Assembly (NCBI RefSeq): GCF_024679245.1 | Contig: NC_090195.1 | Coordinates: 6,221,800-6,285,799, forward strand | Length of the DNA: 64,000 bases | Direction: 5' to 3' | Source: Pseudorasbora parva | Taxonomy: Eukaryota; Chordata; Actinopteri; Cypriniformes; Gobionidae | Shown: positions 15,235 through 25,626 of the stretch, one piece after another | Position numbering within the stretch: the first letter of the stretch is position 1 | Layout: every line of letters starts with the position of its first letter | The notes under the pieces: generated by a model | The model's input: only the letters and a program-made list of their open reading frames with translations | Databases searched by the model: none | Told to the model about the DNA's origin: nothing | Position numbers and translations under genes: made by a program

Positions 15235-15828
15235 AAAGCTTGTTATGAAAGCTTGTTTCCGCCGGAGAATAAAAACGTTTTTCCCAGAATTGTGAGTTTA
15301 AATCTCGCATTCTTACTTAATATCACACACTTCTGGCTTTATAACTCCCAAATTTTACTTTTTTTTCCTCAGAATTGAGTGATATAAAATGAGGTTTGCG
15401 AGATATAGTCAGAATTGCGAATCAGGTCCAATTCTGAGGGAAATTACAAGTTTAGATCTCACAATTTCGAATTTGTCACGCAATTCTGAGAAAAAAAATT
15501 CAGATTTGTGAGAGAAAAAGTCGTAGTACCCCTTTTATTTTGTATTTTGTGGCAGAAACACGCTTCCATAGCTCGTTTCCACCACAAAATCAAAAAATAG
15601 AACAAAATAATTGTGACCTTTTTCCTCTCAATTGCATGTTTATATCTCATAATAAGTCTGAATTGCGAGATATAAAGTGGCAACTTTTTTCTCACAAATG
15701 TGATTTTATATCTAACAATTCTGTCTATAATCCTGATGCGTTTTCCCGCTATTGCGAGTTTATATTTCACAATTGTGAGAGGGAAAATTAAGATTCTATG
15801 ATATTTATTCCATGGTGGAAACCAGCTT
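15235..15828. mobile_element. Fold-back repeat in agap3 3' UTR
   Basis: GCTTGTTTCCGCCGGAGAAT at the left is imperfectly mirrored by TTCCATGGTGGAAACCAGC at the right. Between them a motif like AATTGCGAGTTTATATCTC recurs in both orientations at least six times. It is a diverged non-autonomous element; the family is not named. Confidence 0.6.
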
Positions 15829-16542
15829 AGTTTTACCTTCTAGCAGGTACGTTTTGTTCATATTTTAGTCAGGTTTGTACATGCAACCCTCACATCTAAC
15901 CAAGCTTTAGGAGGAATGCCATTCAACGGCTTTTAATGTCTGCGGTTAATTGTGTTTTAAACCTGTTTTTAATTCTGGACGGTCATTTGGAGCAACATGC
16001 ATGTAAAGTTTCCTTTGGTGGTCTACCCATGTGACCCTTTTGACCTTCATAAAGTGAACATATATCAACGTTATGAACATTTTTTTAAATATACGTTGAG
16101 TTTGGGCTCCTGTGTATGGCGTGAGGTTACTTGAATGAGCTGGAATATGGCAGTTGAAAATGATAATCAACTCTCGCCCTTCATCCTTGCGACTGCCGGG
16201 TTATCGAATGCTGGGATGCGCCTGTAAAGCTCAATAAGTAGCCCAGTACCAGAGAGAGGCACCGTCCTGTTTTTAAGTTCTTTTTGGTACCTGTTTTTGG
16301 GTCTCAATGTGTGCACATTGTCTGGCCATTAAGGTACTTTGTGTATTATATGTACATTTGACATATTTATAAAAGCAAGATGTAAATAATTCTTTTTGTT
16401 GTTGCTTTTATCGAGCTGTTTGATAATGTTTTGTTGGTTCTGTTCATTTGCCATTGTTTTTAAATGCTCCTTCTGAACGCGACGGAGCGCTATCATGAGA
16501 GTTAGCTGTTGTGTGATTGGATGCTTGGCTGGCTATTGACAT

Positions 16543-16560
16543 AATAAACACTCCAATAAA
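16543..16560 (+). terminator. agap3: agap3 polyadenylation signals
   Basis: AATAAA occurs at 16543-16548 and again at 16555-16560, followed by a GT/T-rich stretch (GAAAAATGTTGTCATTT). These are the best candidates for the end of the agap3 transcript, about 3.0 kb after the stop codon. Confidence 0.6.
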
Positions 16561-16653
16561 ATGATTTATACCATGAGTGCTGAAAAATGTTGTCATTTAT
16601 TCATCCTATGTCATATGAAATTGTCAAATTTCCCTCTTTTTTCTCAATGTTTA

Positions 16654-17167
16654 TAGCCTCGAAATCTAGACGCACCCTAGCGGCAGCAAATCTAATCTGC
16701 CCGCGAGTGTTGTCTAGGAACTCTCAATACCCTTCTGAGCTGTATTTGCCAAACTCTTGCCGGTCCAATCACATCGTGTATAGAGTCGGTGGGCGGGGCC
16801 ATAATGACGGCAGAGTTGCGCTTGCGTGCTTCTAGTAAACACAGAAACTGGCGAACGGCGGTCTTTCGAATCAGCTTTGACCGCAACTCTGGAAGACTTG
16901 GAGTTAAGCTTTTCTCTGAGAAAAAAACGGCACTGAAGTCATTCTTAAAAAGGGAAGATGTGTTCGGGGTTTTGCTGACCGGATACGGCGAATGTTTAAT
17001 CTGTCAACGAGCTCTGCTTCACCTTCGTTGCTCTGGTTGGTTGTAGCGCTATCCTATCGCGTGCAGAGGGAGTTTGAAAGACAACCGTTTATCCGCCCCT
17101 CGGGTTGAGCCGTCAATGGTGAGTTTCCAGACCAAACATCTTGATGTGGGTCTGGCTTGTCAGGCTA
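16654..17167 (-). mobile_element. Non-autonomous element with 9 bp target duplication
   Basis: The ends are TAGCCT and AGGCTA. The nine bases CAATGTTTA occur immediately outside both ends (16645-16653 and 17168-17176). It shares its sequence, inverted, with 44230-44765 (for example ATCTTGATGTGGGTCTGGCT here against its complement there). The 8-9 bp duplication fits hAT, Merlin or Mutator groups. No transposase; it sits just after the agap3 poly(A) site. Confidence 0.85.
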
Positions 17168-17207
17168 CAATGTTTATTGTGTTTTCTGGAAATATAAAAT
17201 ATATTAA

Positions 17208-17270
17208 GAACGACATTAGGGTAAGTAATTAATAACAGAATTTTAAGTTTTGGATGAACTAACCCTTTAA
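17208..17270 (-). mobile_element. Fragment of a TTAAAGGGTTAGTTC-type element
   Basis: Only one end is present: ATTAGGGTAAGTAATTAAT followed by GATGAACTAACCCTTTAA, matching the right end of the fold-back element at 21490-21545. Confidence 0.7.
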
Positions 17271-17822
17271 TACCGTGCTTTGGATTTTTTTTTTCAAATG
17301 GGGGGGTTTATCTGCCGGCGATTTGATTTCGCCCTGCAACTCAGGCTGGAAACCTGCACATACTTTTATCCTGCTTCTGTTACAAATGCAGCGACCGATC
17401 ACAAGCCGGCTTATCCACCTGACGCGATGACGGATAGAGAAGCGATGGATCATTGGTCTGATTGGTTGAAGGAATAGAGTAATTGGAACTATGCCCTTTG
17501 ATATCGCCTCTTGTGGTCTGATTGGTTGAAGGACTATATAATTTCGTGCATTACTTTGAGCCAGTTGATCGTGCCTCTTGTGCAGGAAAAAATACAGAGC
17601 AGACTCCCCAGACCAATGTTCAGTCTTAAAAGATCGAGCTTGGTCTGGTGATGGGGAGGGGTTGTCTTTTTCGCAACAATTTTATGCTTCTAAGTCACAA
17701 TAAAATCGAGCTGTAGTTGCTTTAGTAATGTCAGTTTTAGTCACTTTTATATTAGCTTTACAGTCATCGATATGCAAGTGTAGTCCTAAAGCTGACCGAA
17801 ATAGCTTTAAGTTTTGTACATA
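17271..17822. other. Intergenic sequence without a gene
   Basis: GGTCTGATTGGTTGAAGGA occurs twice about 60 bases apart (17456 and 17516); the second copy is followed by CTATATAA. This resembles a CCAAT plus TATA arrangement and may be a repeat-derived fragment. No coding sequence. Confidence 0.4.
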
Positions 17823-18046
17823 CAGTCTTGTTCAAAATAATAGCAGTACAATGTGACTAACCAGAATAATCAAGGTTTTTCGTATATTTTTTTAATGCTA
17901 CGTGGCAAACAAGTTACCAGTAGGTTCAGTAGATTCTCAGAAAACAAATGAGACCCAGCATTCATGATATGCACGCTCTTAAGGCTGTGCAATTGGGCAA
18001 TTAGTTGAATTAGTTGAAAGGGGTGTGTTCAAAAAAATAGCAGTGT
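17823..18046 (+). repeat. Left terminal inverted repeat (IR/DR) of the Tc1-like element
   Basis: The outer and inner direct repeats, each containing TTCAAAA(T/A)AATAGCAGT, are spaced about 200 bases apart. These are the expected transposase binding sites. Confidence 0.88.
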
Positions 18047-18159
18047 GGCATTCAATCACTGAGGTCATCAATTTTGTGAAGAAACAGGTGTGAATCAGGT
18101 GGCCCCTATTTAAGGATGAAGCCAACACTTGTTGAACATGCATTTGAAAGCTGAGGAAA

Positions 18160-19154
18160 ATGGGTCGTTCAAGACATTGTTCAGAAGAACAGCGTACTTT
18201 GATTAAAAAGTTGATTAGAGAGGGGAAAACCTATAAAGAGGTGCAAAAAATGATAGGCTGTTCAGCTAAAATGATCTCCAATGCCTTAAAATGGAGAGCA
18301 AAACCAGAGAGACGTGGAAGAAAACGGAAGACAACCATCAAAATGGATAGAAGAATAACCAGAATGGCAAAGGCTCAGCCAATGATCACCTCCAGGTTGA
18401 TCAAAGACAGTCTGGAGTTACCTGTAAGTACTGTGACAGTTAGAAGACGTCTGTGTGAAGCTAATCTATTTTCAAGAATCCCCCGCAAAGTCCCTCTGTT
18501 AAAAAAAAGGCATGTGCAGAAGAGGTTACAATTTGCCAAAGAACACATCAACTGGCCTAAAGAGAAATGGAGGAACATTTTGTGGACTGATGAGAGTAAA
18601 ATTGTTCTTTTTGGGTCCAAGGGCCACAGGCAGTTTGTGAGACGACCCCCAAACTCTGAATTCAAGCCACAGTACACAGTGAAGACAGTGAAGCATGGAG
18701 GTGCAAGCATCATGATATGGGCATGTTTCTCCTACTATGGTGTTGGGCCTATTTATCGCATACCAGGGATCATGGATCAGTTTGCATATGTTAAAATACT
18801 TGAAGAGGTCATGTTGCCCTATGCTGAAGAGGACATGCCCTTGAAACGGTTGTTTCAACAAGACAATGACCCAAAACACACTAGTAAACGGGCAAATCTT
18901 GGTTCCAAACCAACAAAATTAATGTTATGGAGTGGCCAGCCCAATCTCCAGACCTTAATCCAATTGAGAACTTGTGGGGTGATATCAAAAATGCTGTTTC
19001 TGAAGCAAAACCAAGAAATGTGAATGAATTGTGGAATGTTGTTAAAGAATCATGGAGTGGAATAACAGCTGAGAGGTGCCACAAGTTGGTTGACTCCATG
19101 CCACACAGATGTCAAGCAGTTTTAAAAAACTGTGGTCATACAACTAAATATTAG
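18160..19154 (+). pseudogene. Tc1-like transposase, one frameshift
   Basis: The ATG at 18160 opens about 245 readable residues: an N-terminal helix-turn-helix ([20 protein letters not shown]), a GRKRK basic spot near residue 53, a second DNA-binding helix region ([10 protein letters not shown]), then the catalytic core with WTDESK (Asp144) and QQDND (Asp235). Just after KHTSKRA, near 18890-18900, the frame slips. The C-terminal part continues in another frame at 18927-19154 with [10 protein letters not shown] (catalytic Glu) and stops at TAG. The usual Tc1 transposase length is about 340 residues, so apart from the slip the gene is complete. A single base lost in a short A run is the simplest explanation. 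Confidence 0.92.
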
Positions 19155-19235
19155 TTTAGTGATTCACAGGATTGCTAAATCCCAGAAGAAAAATGTTTGT
19201 ACAAAATAGTTTTGAGTTTGTACAGTCAAAGGTAG

Positions 19236-19449
19236 ACACTGCTATTTTTTCGAACACACCCCTTTCAACTAATTGCCCAATTACACAGCCTTAAGAGCGT
19301 GCATATCATGAATGCTGGGTCTCATTTGTTTTCTGAGAATCTACTGAACCTACTGGTAACTTGTTTGCCACGTAGCAATAAAAAATATACTAAAAACCTT
19401 GATTATTCTGGTTAGTCACATTGTACTGCTATTATTTTGAACAAGACTG
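19236..19449 (-). repeat. Right terminal inverted repeat of the Tc1-like element
   Basis: It begins with ACACTGCTATTTTTTCGAAC and ends with TTATTTTGAACAAGACTG. It mirrors the left arm over more than 200 bases with few differences. Confidence 0.88.
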
Positions 19450-19701
19450 TATTGTGTACATATTTTGTCTGATTGATTTAAGGCAATATCAGCAACACAT
19501 GTAGAGTAGAGAAATGAGATTATAAGAAAGTGGAACACACAGGAGAACGCACAGGCCCTCGTCAGGGTTAAAAGACTGCAAATAAAGTAAACATATTTAA
19601 ATATACACAAACACACCAGATTTAAGCTTACAATGAACCAATAAGAAAGTTAAAATCCTTTTAAACTTGTACAGAGTGCTTTACACTGATGACATTTTTG
19701 T

Positions 19702-20570
19702 AGGCCAACCCGGAAGTTAGCGTCACCCTCGTTCCCTTGACTAAAAGCATGGGGATTTTTCCATCGGCTTATTGATTATCACAGAAAACGAGCATCGTGT
19801 CCTACAAAAAGAATTTTGAAGCTTTAATATAATCTGCAAAAATAAAAAGCCAAAGTTAGCTATGCACAAATTACCCTGTCAACACCATTAAGCTTTCAAT
19901 CTTTCTATAAAATCTACAAGTCGGAAAGTTTGAGTTAAAATAGTTTGCAAGAGTGAGTGTAAACACAAAGAGGCTGTAAAAGCGTTTAATGACCCGACAA
20001 CCTCTGGAGTCCCAATAGCCACTTCCATCGTTTTGAAGTCCTCTGTTTTTTTTTTGTTTTTTTTTAAATGTGTTTTTGGTTAAATGCTTGAAATAAGGTT
20101 TGTGGATAACACAAGTGCAAGATATTTTACGTTTTATTCTATGATTTAAAATACATAAGTAACACCCTCTAGTGATAAAGCTTTTACTTGTCTTGTAAAA
20201 GGCGGTTGCTAACGAGTGGCTAAATAAGACTCCAAAGGGTGTCGGGATATGAAACATTATCAGCCGAACCTCTAATTCGCTTTCACAGCCTCATTGTGTT
20301 TATACTCGTGCTCTTGCAAACTAACTCAAACTTTTCATTTAAAACAAAGGCTGAAAGAGTTTGGAGATGGCGGTGTAGCTCATTTATAGCCTACGTTTAG
20401 CTTTGGATTGTATTAATTCTTTAAAATTCATAAAAGTTATTAATTTGTGAAGATGTAAGAATTTTTAGCTTTTGTTATTCACACTGTTTTCTCCAATAAT
20501 CCAAAAGCCAGCGTAAAAATGTTTTTGTGGAGAGAACCAATGTGATGCTAACTTCCGGTTTAATTGGCAG
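19702..20570. mobile_element. Non-autonomous DNA element with GGAAGTTAGC ends
   Basis: TAGGCCAACCCGGAAGTTAG at the left is mirrored by CTAACTTCCGGTTTAATTGGC at the right. The interior is non-coding and includes a T homopolymer near 20040-20075. I did not find a clear target duplication. Confidence 0.55.
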
Positions 20571-20799
20571 GTATGAAAGCGAGGCCATGAGGGACAGAAT
20601 TACTGTTTTTGTGGGGTTTTCCTTGGAACTATGTTTTGCTGTGTTTCATCAGTAGAACAATCAAAAAAACACATTAAATAACAATACAACTTACAGAAGA
20701 GATCTATCCCACGTCTATCCCTCACAGCCTCTCTTTCATTACCGTTAAAAATCAGAGATGGCGCCTAGGTGCGTCTCTAGACTAAAACTTTAAAATACC

Positions 20800-21545
20800 T
20801 TAAAGGGTTAGTTCACCCAAAAATGAAAATTCTGTCTTTAATTACTTACCCTAATGTCGTTCGACACCCGTAAAACCTCCGTTCATCTTCGGAACACAAA
20901 TCAAGATATTTTTGTTGAAATCCGACGGCTCAGAAAGGCCTTCATTGACACCAATGTCATTTCCTCTCTCAAGACCCATAAAGGCACTAAAGACGTCGTC
21001 ACAAAGCCCATCTCACTACAGCGGCTCTACTATCATTTTATGAAGCAACGAGAATAGTTTTTGTGCGCAAAAAACAACTAAATAACGACTTATATAGTAA
21101 TAAGCCGATTTCAAAACAGTTTTGAACCATTATGAATCAGTGTATTGATTCATGATTCGGATCTCCAAAGTTTTGCAGTTTGACACGCGATCCGAATCAT
21201 GAATCGATACACTGATTCATAACCGTTTGAAACTTTGTTTTGAAATCACCCCTTCACTATACAAGTTGTTATTTAGTTGTTGTTGTTTTTTGCGCACAAA
21301 AACTATTCTCGTCGCTTCATAAAATGATTGTAGAGCCGCTGTAGTGAGATGGGCTTTGTAACGACGTCTTTAGTGCCTTTATGGGTCTTGAGAGGAAAGG
21401 ACATTGGTGTCAATGAAGGCCTTTCTGAGCCGTCGGATTTCAACAAAAATATCTTCATTTGTTCTGAAGAGGAACGGGTGTTGAAGGACATTAGGGTAAG
21501 TAATTAATGAGAGAATTTTCATTTTTGGGTGAACTAACCCTTTAA
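20800..21545. mobile_element. Fold-back TTAAAGGGTTAGTTCACCC element
   Basis: A 0.75 kb two-armed palindrome. Its ends are TTAAAGGGTTAGTTCACCC and GGGTGAACTAACCCTTTAA; inner arms such as GGCACTAAAGACGTCGTCAC and TAACGACGTCTTTAGTGCC mirror each other. The matching open frames on the two strands are an artefact of this symmetry. Confidence 0.92.
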
Positions 21546-21889
21546 ACACAGACCTTATTTCAGGTGTTTAACCGAACCCATTAACAACCCTTAAATGAAA
21601 ACCCTGGATATTCACAACCACCCGATGATGCAGTATTTTTTCAGGAAGAGCGAGACTGTAAATGCGATGAAGGCTAATTATGTTTACATATTAGCATATA
21701 GATGCATAGCTCAACTCTAACCTACATGGATTAAAAGCCAGAAAAAAAGGTCCATTTCAGTTTCATAGGCTGTTTAATTGTCATTTTATGTTTTCTGTTC
21801 TCGCATTCTCTCAGTCTTGCGCTTATCACTTGTTCTTTCTTTCCCGTCCTTGTTTGGATTCTCCGTGTCTCTCTCGCGCTCGCTCTTCG
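21546..21889. other. Intergenic sequence without a gene
   Basis: Nothing is recognised apart from low-grade pyrimidine-rich sequence near 21830-21890. Confidence 0.4.
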
Positions 21890-22400
21890 CAGTGTGTTAA
21901 TTTGCCTGAGAATGCATTAGCTGTAATGAGAGCTGAAGGCCGAGGGAATCCTCCAGGGTTCCATTAATCATGGCCCCTCAGACAGCCAACCTTGATTACA
22001 AGTGGCAAGAAATTCATTAGAGCCGCGCCTCTGACAACTTTTATCTCCGCCACTAGCTCTGACTCATTAGGCAGCCAAATTAAGGCTATGATGGCACTGA
22101 TGAAATTCATCGCTTGTTTATCCTGTGTGATTTGATGCATCTGCCCATACATCAGCGGCGTGGGCGTCCACCAGACACTCCCCAGGATTCAGGCCTCGCG
22201 CTTCCCGTCCGTCCTCTTTGAAGACGCCGCCGCCGCCGTCCCTGCGCATCCGGAGAACTGCACGCTGAGGAACGGGAATAGCCGGTACCTTGCGCTTCCT
22301 AACGATCCGTTAATGAAACAAATGCTCGGATATCAATTAAACAATTAATCTGATTGTCATAATGAGAGTGTTCCGCTCTTGACAAGCTGTGCTGGTATTC
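21890..22400. promoter_or_regulatory. Candidate conserved non-coding element near gbx1
   Basis: This 0.5 kb block is free of recognisable repeats, has higher sequence complexity than its surroundings, and carries many homeodomain-type cores (TTAATCATGG, TTCATTAGAG, GACTCATTAGGC, CGTTAATGAAAC, AACAATTAATC). It lies in the agap3/gbx1 intergenic region, where enhancers of the developmental gene gbx1 would be expected. A 62-residue open frame at 22160-22348 has no known domain or splice context. This is an inference from composition only. Confidence 0.4.
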
Positions 22401-22896
22401 CCATCACCGCATCCTCGGAACAGCACCTTGTGGAATATCTGTAGGCTATTTGGATTGTGATTCATATTTCTTCTTTTTTTTTTTTGGTAGTGGTGCTATA
22501 ATAATTAAAGCTAGTATAATTGGCATAATGAGTCTCTAAATGAGGGGATATGTAAATGCAACAGCTCATAGGCATTTACCACTGGCGGTTACTGGAGGCT
22601 GAAGCAATTAACTTACACACTCATGTCAGAGCGACATGCTGACAATACAAGTCAAGAAAGTTCAGAGATTCCTCATTAGTTTATGACATTGTTTTCTGTG
22701 CACATCATTTCTGGGAGTGTTTGTGGGAATTGTGTTATGCACTTTAAAATGAAATCAACATCCGCAATTCCTCTTTGTTTGTTTTCTAGAATATTGCAAT
22801 ATTTATTATTTAAATGATTTAACCACGCAGCACGCACATGATTTTTTAATTTATTTTTTATCCATGTGTCCTTATAATCCTTAATCAAAATAACTG
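22401..22896. other. Intergenic sequence without a gene
   Basis: AT-rich; nothing recognised. Confidence 0.4.
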
Positions 22897-23118
22897 CACT
22901 GTAAAAAAAAAGGCACATTTTGAACTTTTTCAGTATAATCGACTTGGATGTTTAAGTTATTTCAACTTAAATTATATTAAACTGACGTTAAAAAATGAGT
23001 TACATCTTGTATAACTAAAAAAAACAAGTTTAACATTTCTTAACTTATTTTGATGAGTTAAAACAATGTAAAAACATATGTTGTCATAACTTATTGAACA
23101 TATAATTTTTTTAAAGTG
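22897..23118. mobile_element. CACTA-like MITE with TG duplication
   Basis: It starts CACTGTAAAAAAAAAGG and ends TTTTTTTAAAGTG. TG flanks both ends (22895-22896 and 23119-23120). The interior is AT-rich with self-complementary AAGTTATTTCAACTT. No coding. Confidence 0.7.
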
Positions 23119-23184
23119 TGGCGGGAGGGCGGGGCCTTAGCGACCTGTCGCTCACATGAGATCCACCAATAGCAAACCACAATT

Positions 23185-23425
23185 CACTGTCAGAAAAAAA
23201 GGTACATTTCTGTCACTGGGCCGGTATCCTAAGGTACAAAACCAAAAAGGTACTAATATCTATACCTTTAAGGTATTAATATGTACTTTTAAGGTACTAA
23301 TATGCACTCTTAAAGTACTGATATGTACCATTTAGGGGTGAGTAAGGTACAAAGATGTACCTTTTCACTTTTGTACCTTAGGGTACCGCCCCAGTGACAG
23401 CACTGTACCTTTTTTTCTGAGAGTG
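23185..23425. mobile_element. CACTA-like palindromic MITE (GGTACC-rich)
   Basis: It starts CACTGTCAGAAAAAAAGGTA and ends TACCTTTTTTTCTGAGAGTG, with repeated AAGGTAC/GTACCTT inside. It interrupts another repeat whose uninterrupted relative is at 37165-37310. Relatives are at 38104 and 49029. Confidence 0.88.
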
Positions 23426-23800
23426 TTCCACAAGGACAAAATCAAGCCCCGCCCTTCATTGTTTCTCGTTTGAGAAGCCGTATCACTCAGATATATGTTA
23501 TAATAGTGAAGAAAAGACTTTAAGTGCACTTGTTTCATCAATTAAAAAACAACGTCTGAATAAAGAGCTCTGCAACAGGCTGTGCTGGAGTCTTTCAGAA
23601 GGTCAGTGTGCAGTTTTATCAAGGGTGTGTCTTCACATCTCAGTGTGGCTTTCTCCTCCCTATTAGCACTTATGAGAGAAAACATTGCTGGTGTGTCATA
23701 CATCATGGTACCTTACACTTGGCATCCTGTTGCCGTTTCCAGTCATGAAAGTAGCTTTCAGTTACATTCACACTGTAGGTAAATAGGGTTGCGCCTAATT

Positions 23801-23945
23801 CCTGTAGCTCAAACGGTAGAGCACAGAGTTAGCAACACCTGCGTCATGAGTTTGATTACCAGGGAATGAACTAATCTAAAAATAGATATAAAAAATCACT
23901 CTGAGATAAAAGCACCTGACACATGCATAAATGTATCCCATTATG
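23801..23945 (+). repeat. tRNA-derived SINE fragment
   Basis: CCTGTAGCTCAAACGGTAGA looks like a tRNA-type A box and GGTTCGATTC is represented by a decayed GAGTTTGATTACCAGGGAA. The tail AAAAGCACCTGACACATGCA resembles the tail of common fish SINEs. It does not fold as a functional tRNA. Confidence 0.65.
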
Positions 23946-23982
23946 TAGCAGCCGAATACAGTTGTCAGTCCTCCTTCTTGAT

Positions 23983-25425
23983 CAGTGGCGATTTCTTTAA
24001 GACTGCAAGGGAAGCTCGGCTTCCCTTATAATGTCACAAAATTAATGGTCAAATATGTACTATTATATTAACATTTTATTGACTAAAAATGCGTTAGAAA
24101 ACGTTCATCTCAAAGACGAGTTCATTCAGAATCAGTTACATATAGCAGGTCGGCTGACTCGATTTCCTTCTCATACATTCCCGCAGTGTCACAGTGCATT
24201 TCCCTATTGAAGCCCAGCGTCCATTGACTTCAATCATAGACAGTAAAAGAAATGGACAGAGCGATCCCATTGACGTCAACGGCGAAAAAATGAAGTCAAC
24301 CTAGGAGCACTCACTTCCTGATGGCTGAGCGAACTGCGCAGGCTCAGACTGAGCTTGACGACGTAGATGTGACGTGAGCCTCCTGTCTGACAGCTGTAGG
24401 TCTTCTAGTAGTTGTGGAAAGTGAAATCTGAATCACGTTGTTTAAATATTTTCTCCCGTTGCTTTTGGCTCACTATGGGCTTCTCCCCTTTCTTCCCCCT
24501 TGACTTTATCAGACTTTATGTCTCCACGTCCCCCTGAGTGTCTCATAGACAGTAAAAGATTGCCTGCGAGCGTCTCCTCAGGTCTATACGGTAATTTCTC
24601 AACTGTGCGACAGAGTCGCATTGGTTAGGACGCAATTGTTAGCCTATTTTTACAAAAAACAGCTTCTGCGGGGCGATAGTGTAAGATACAAGGTAGCGGA
24701 GCCTTTTATGCATTGTCATGTTTCTTTAGAAATAAACAATGGACAAATGGAGTCTTTAAACGCCTCTGATGTAAAGTTATTCACTGTCAAAGTGACTCAA
24801 AAATGAATGGGAGTCAATGGGATGCTAACAGCAGGTGATGGCTTGGTTAGCAATGGCCGCCCCTATGGGAGGAACCCTTTCCGAGCGCTAGATTACCCCC
24901 TTGACTTCAATGGGGCTGCTTTGAACGTTTTTTTCAGCGCTTCGAAACTAGACGGTCATTGGATAAACGCTGCGATTATGTCCCGCCCACGGACGCTCAG
25001 CGTCTCTGGGAGGGAATGGGGAGTGGGCTGGCCCGGACTCCGAGCTTCTGCGTGATGATTGGAGGGTCTGCATCTCCTTTTGACTGACAGCGATTCTGTA
25101 CTATAAGGAAGCACTGAAGCTATTCGCGCTCAGTCCCATCGCGGATTTCTCAAGTTCAGTCGAAATAAAAACTGCTGCAACCTATTTATTTGATATTTGC
25201 TTGGCGAAATTGCTTGATTTTCATCATACATTTCACACAATTATACACCAGATTCCTTGTTTCAGTTTTACAGAGTTTAATATTTTTTTTTAGATCGTTC
25301 ATTTATTCACAGGGTAACAGACCATTTTCTTGAAAAGGAATGTAGAGCAGAATTTACTTTTAAATAAATAAGACAATTGGCAGAAAATTAGCTTCCCCTC
25401 TCTGACAGACCAGTAGCCGCCACTG
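23983..25425. mobile_element. Non-autonomous hAT-like element, 1.44 kb
   Basis: The ends CAGTGGCG and CGCCACTG are typical of hAT transposons, and the 8 bp TTCTTGAT is duplicated exactly at both sides (23975-23982 and 25426-25433). The subterminal AAGCTCGGCTTCCC and TTAGCTTCCCCTC are partly mirrored. No transposase frame is present, so it must have been moved in trans. Confidence 0.93.
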
Positions 25426-25626
25426 TTCTTGATGCTCCAGAAATTAGCAAACAAAACATGGTGACTGAAAAAAATAAAGATTACTGATCAGTAAAATCCC
25501 TCCAGTTGCTAATTACTTTGGTCAAAATAAGTCTAGAGTTCTTGCAGCCACAACCTGTCGCTATGGTTACGAGTGTCAATCATTCCAGTTAGCAGGTGTG
25601 ACTCCTGTATTCAGTCATTTAGATTT

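Larger units (their letters stand above)
13553..16580 (+). other. agap3: agap3 3' UTR, about 3 kb
   Basis: No frame continues after the TAG. The stretch contains two inserted fold-back elements (see their entries) and otherwise unique sequence, and it ends with two polyadenylation signals. I infer the UTR from the position of the signals; no EST evidence is available here. Confidence 0.6.
17823..19449 (+). mobile_element. Nearly intact Tc1-like transposon
   Basis: It is 1627 bp, bounded by TA on both sides (17821-17822 and 19450-19451). The inverted repeats are about 215-225 bases and of the IR/DR type: an outer GTTCAAAATAATAGCAGT at 17831 and an inner GTTCAAAAAAATAGCAGTGT at 18027, both mirrored on the right at 19236-19260 and 19421-19449. 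The two arms look nearly identical, so the insertion is fairly young. The transposase is frameshifted once, so this copy should not encode active enzyme, but its ends may still be usable by an enzyme made elsewhere. Confidence 0.95.

Noticed and set aside
20854..21491. Matching frames on opposite strands (ISLQRLY...)
   Set aside because: They are the two arms of the fold-back transposon read in both directions.
22160..22348. 62-residue frame as a missed exon
   Set aside because: No homology to neighbouring genes, no good splice pair; more likely part of a conserved non-coding block.
23801..23880. tRNA gene
   Set aside because: A-box-like and B-box-like sequences are present but the arms do not pair and the downstream tail is that of a SINE. 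The same applies to 28481-28640.
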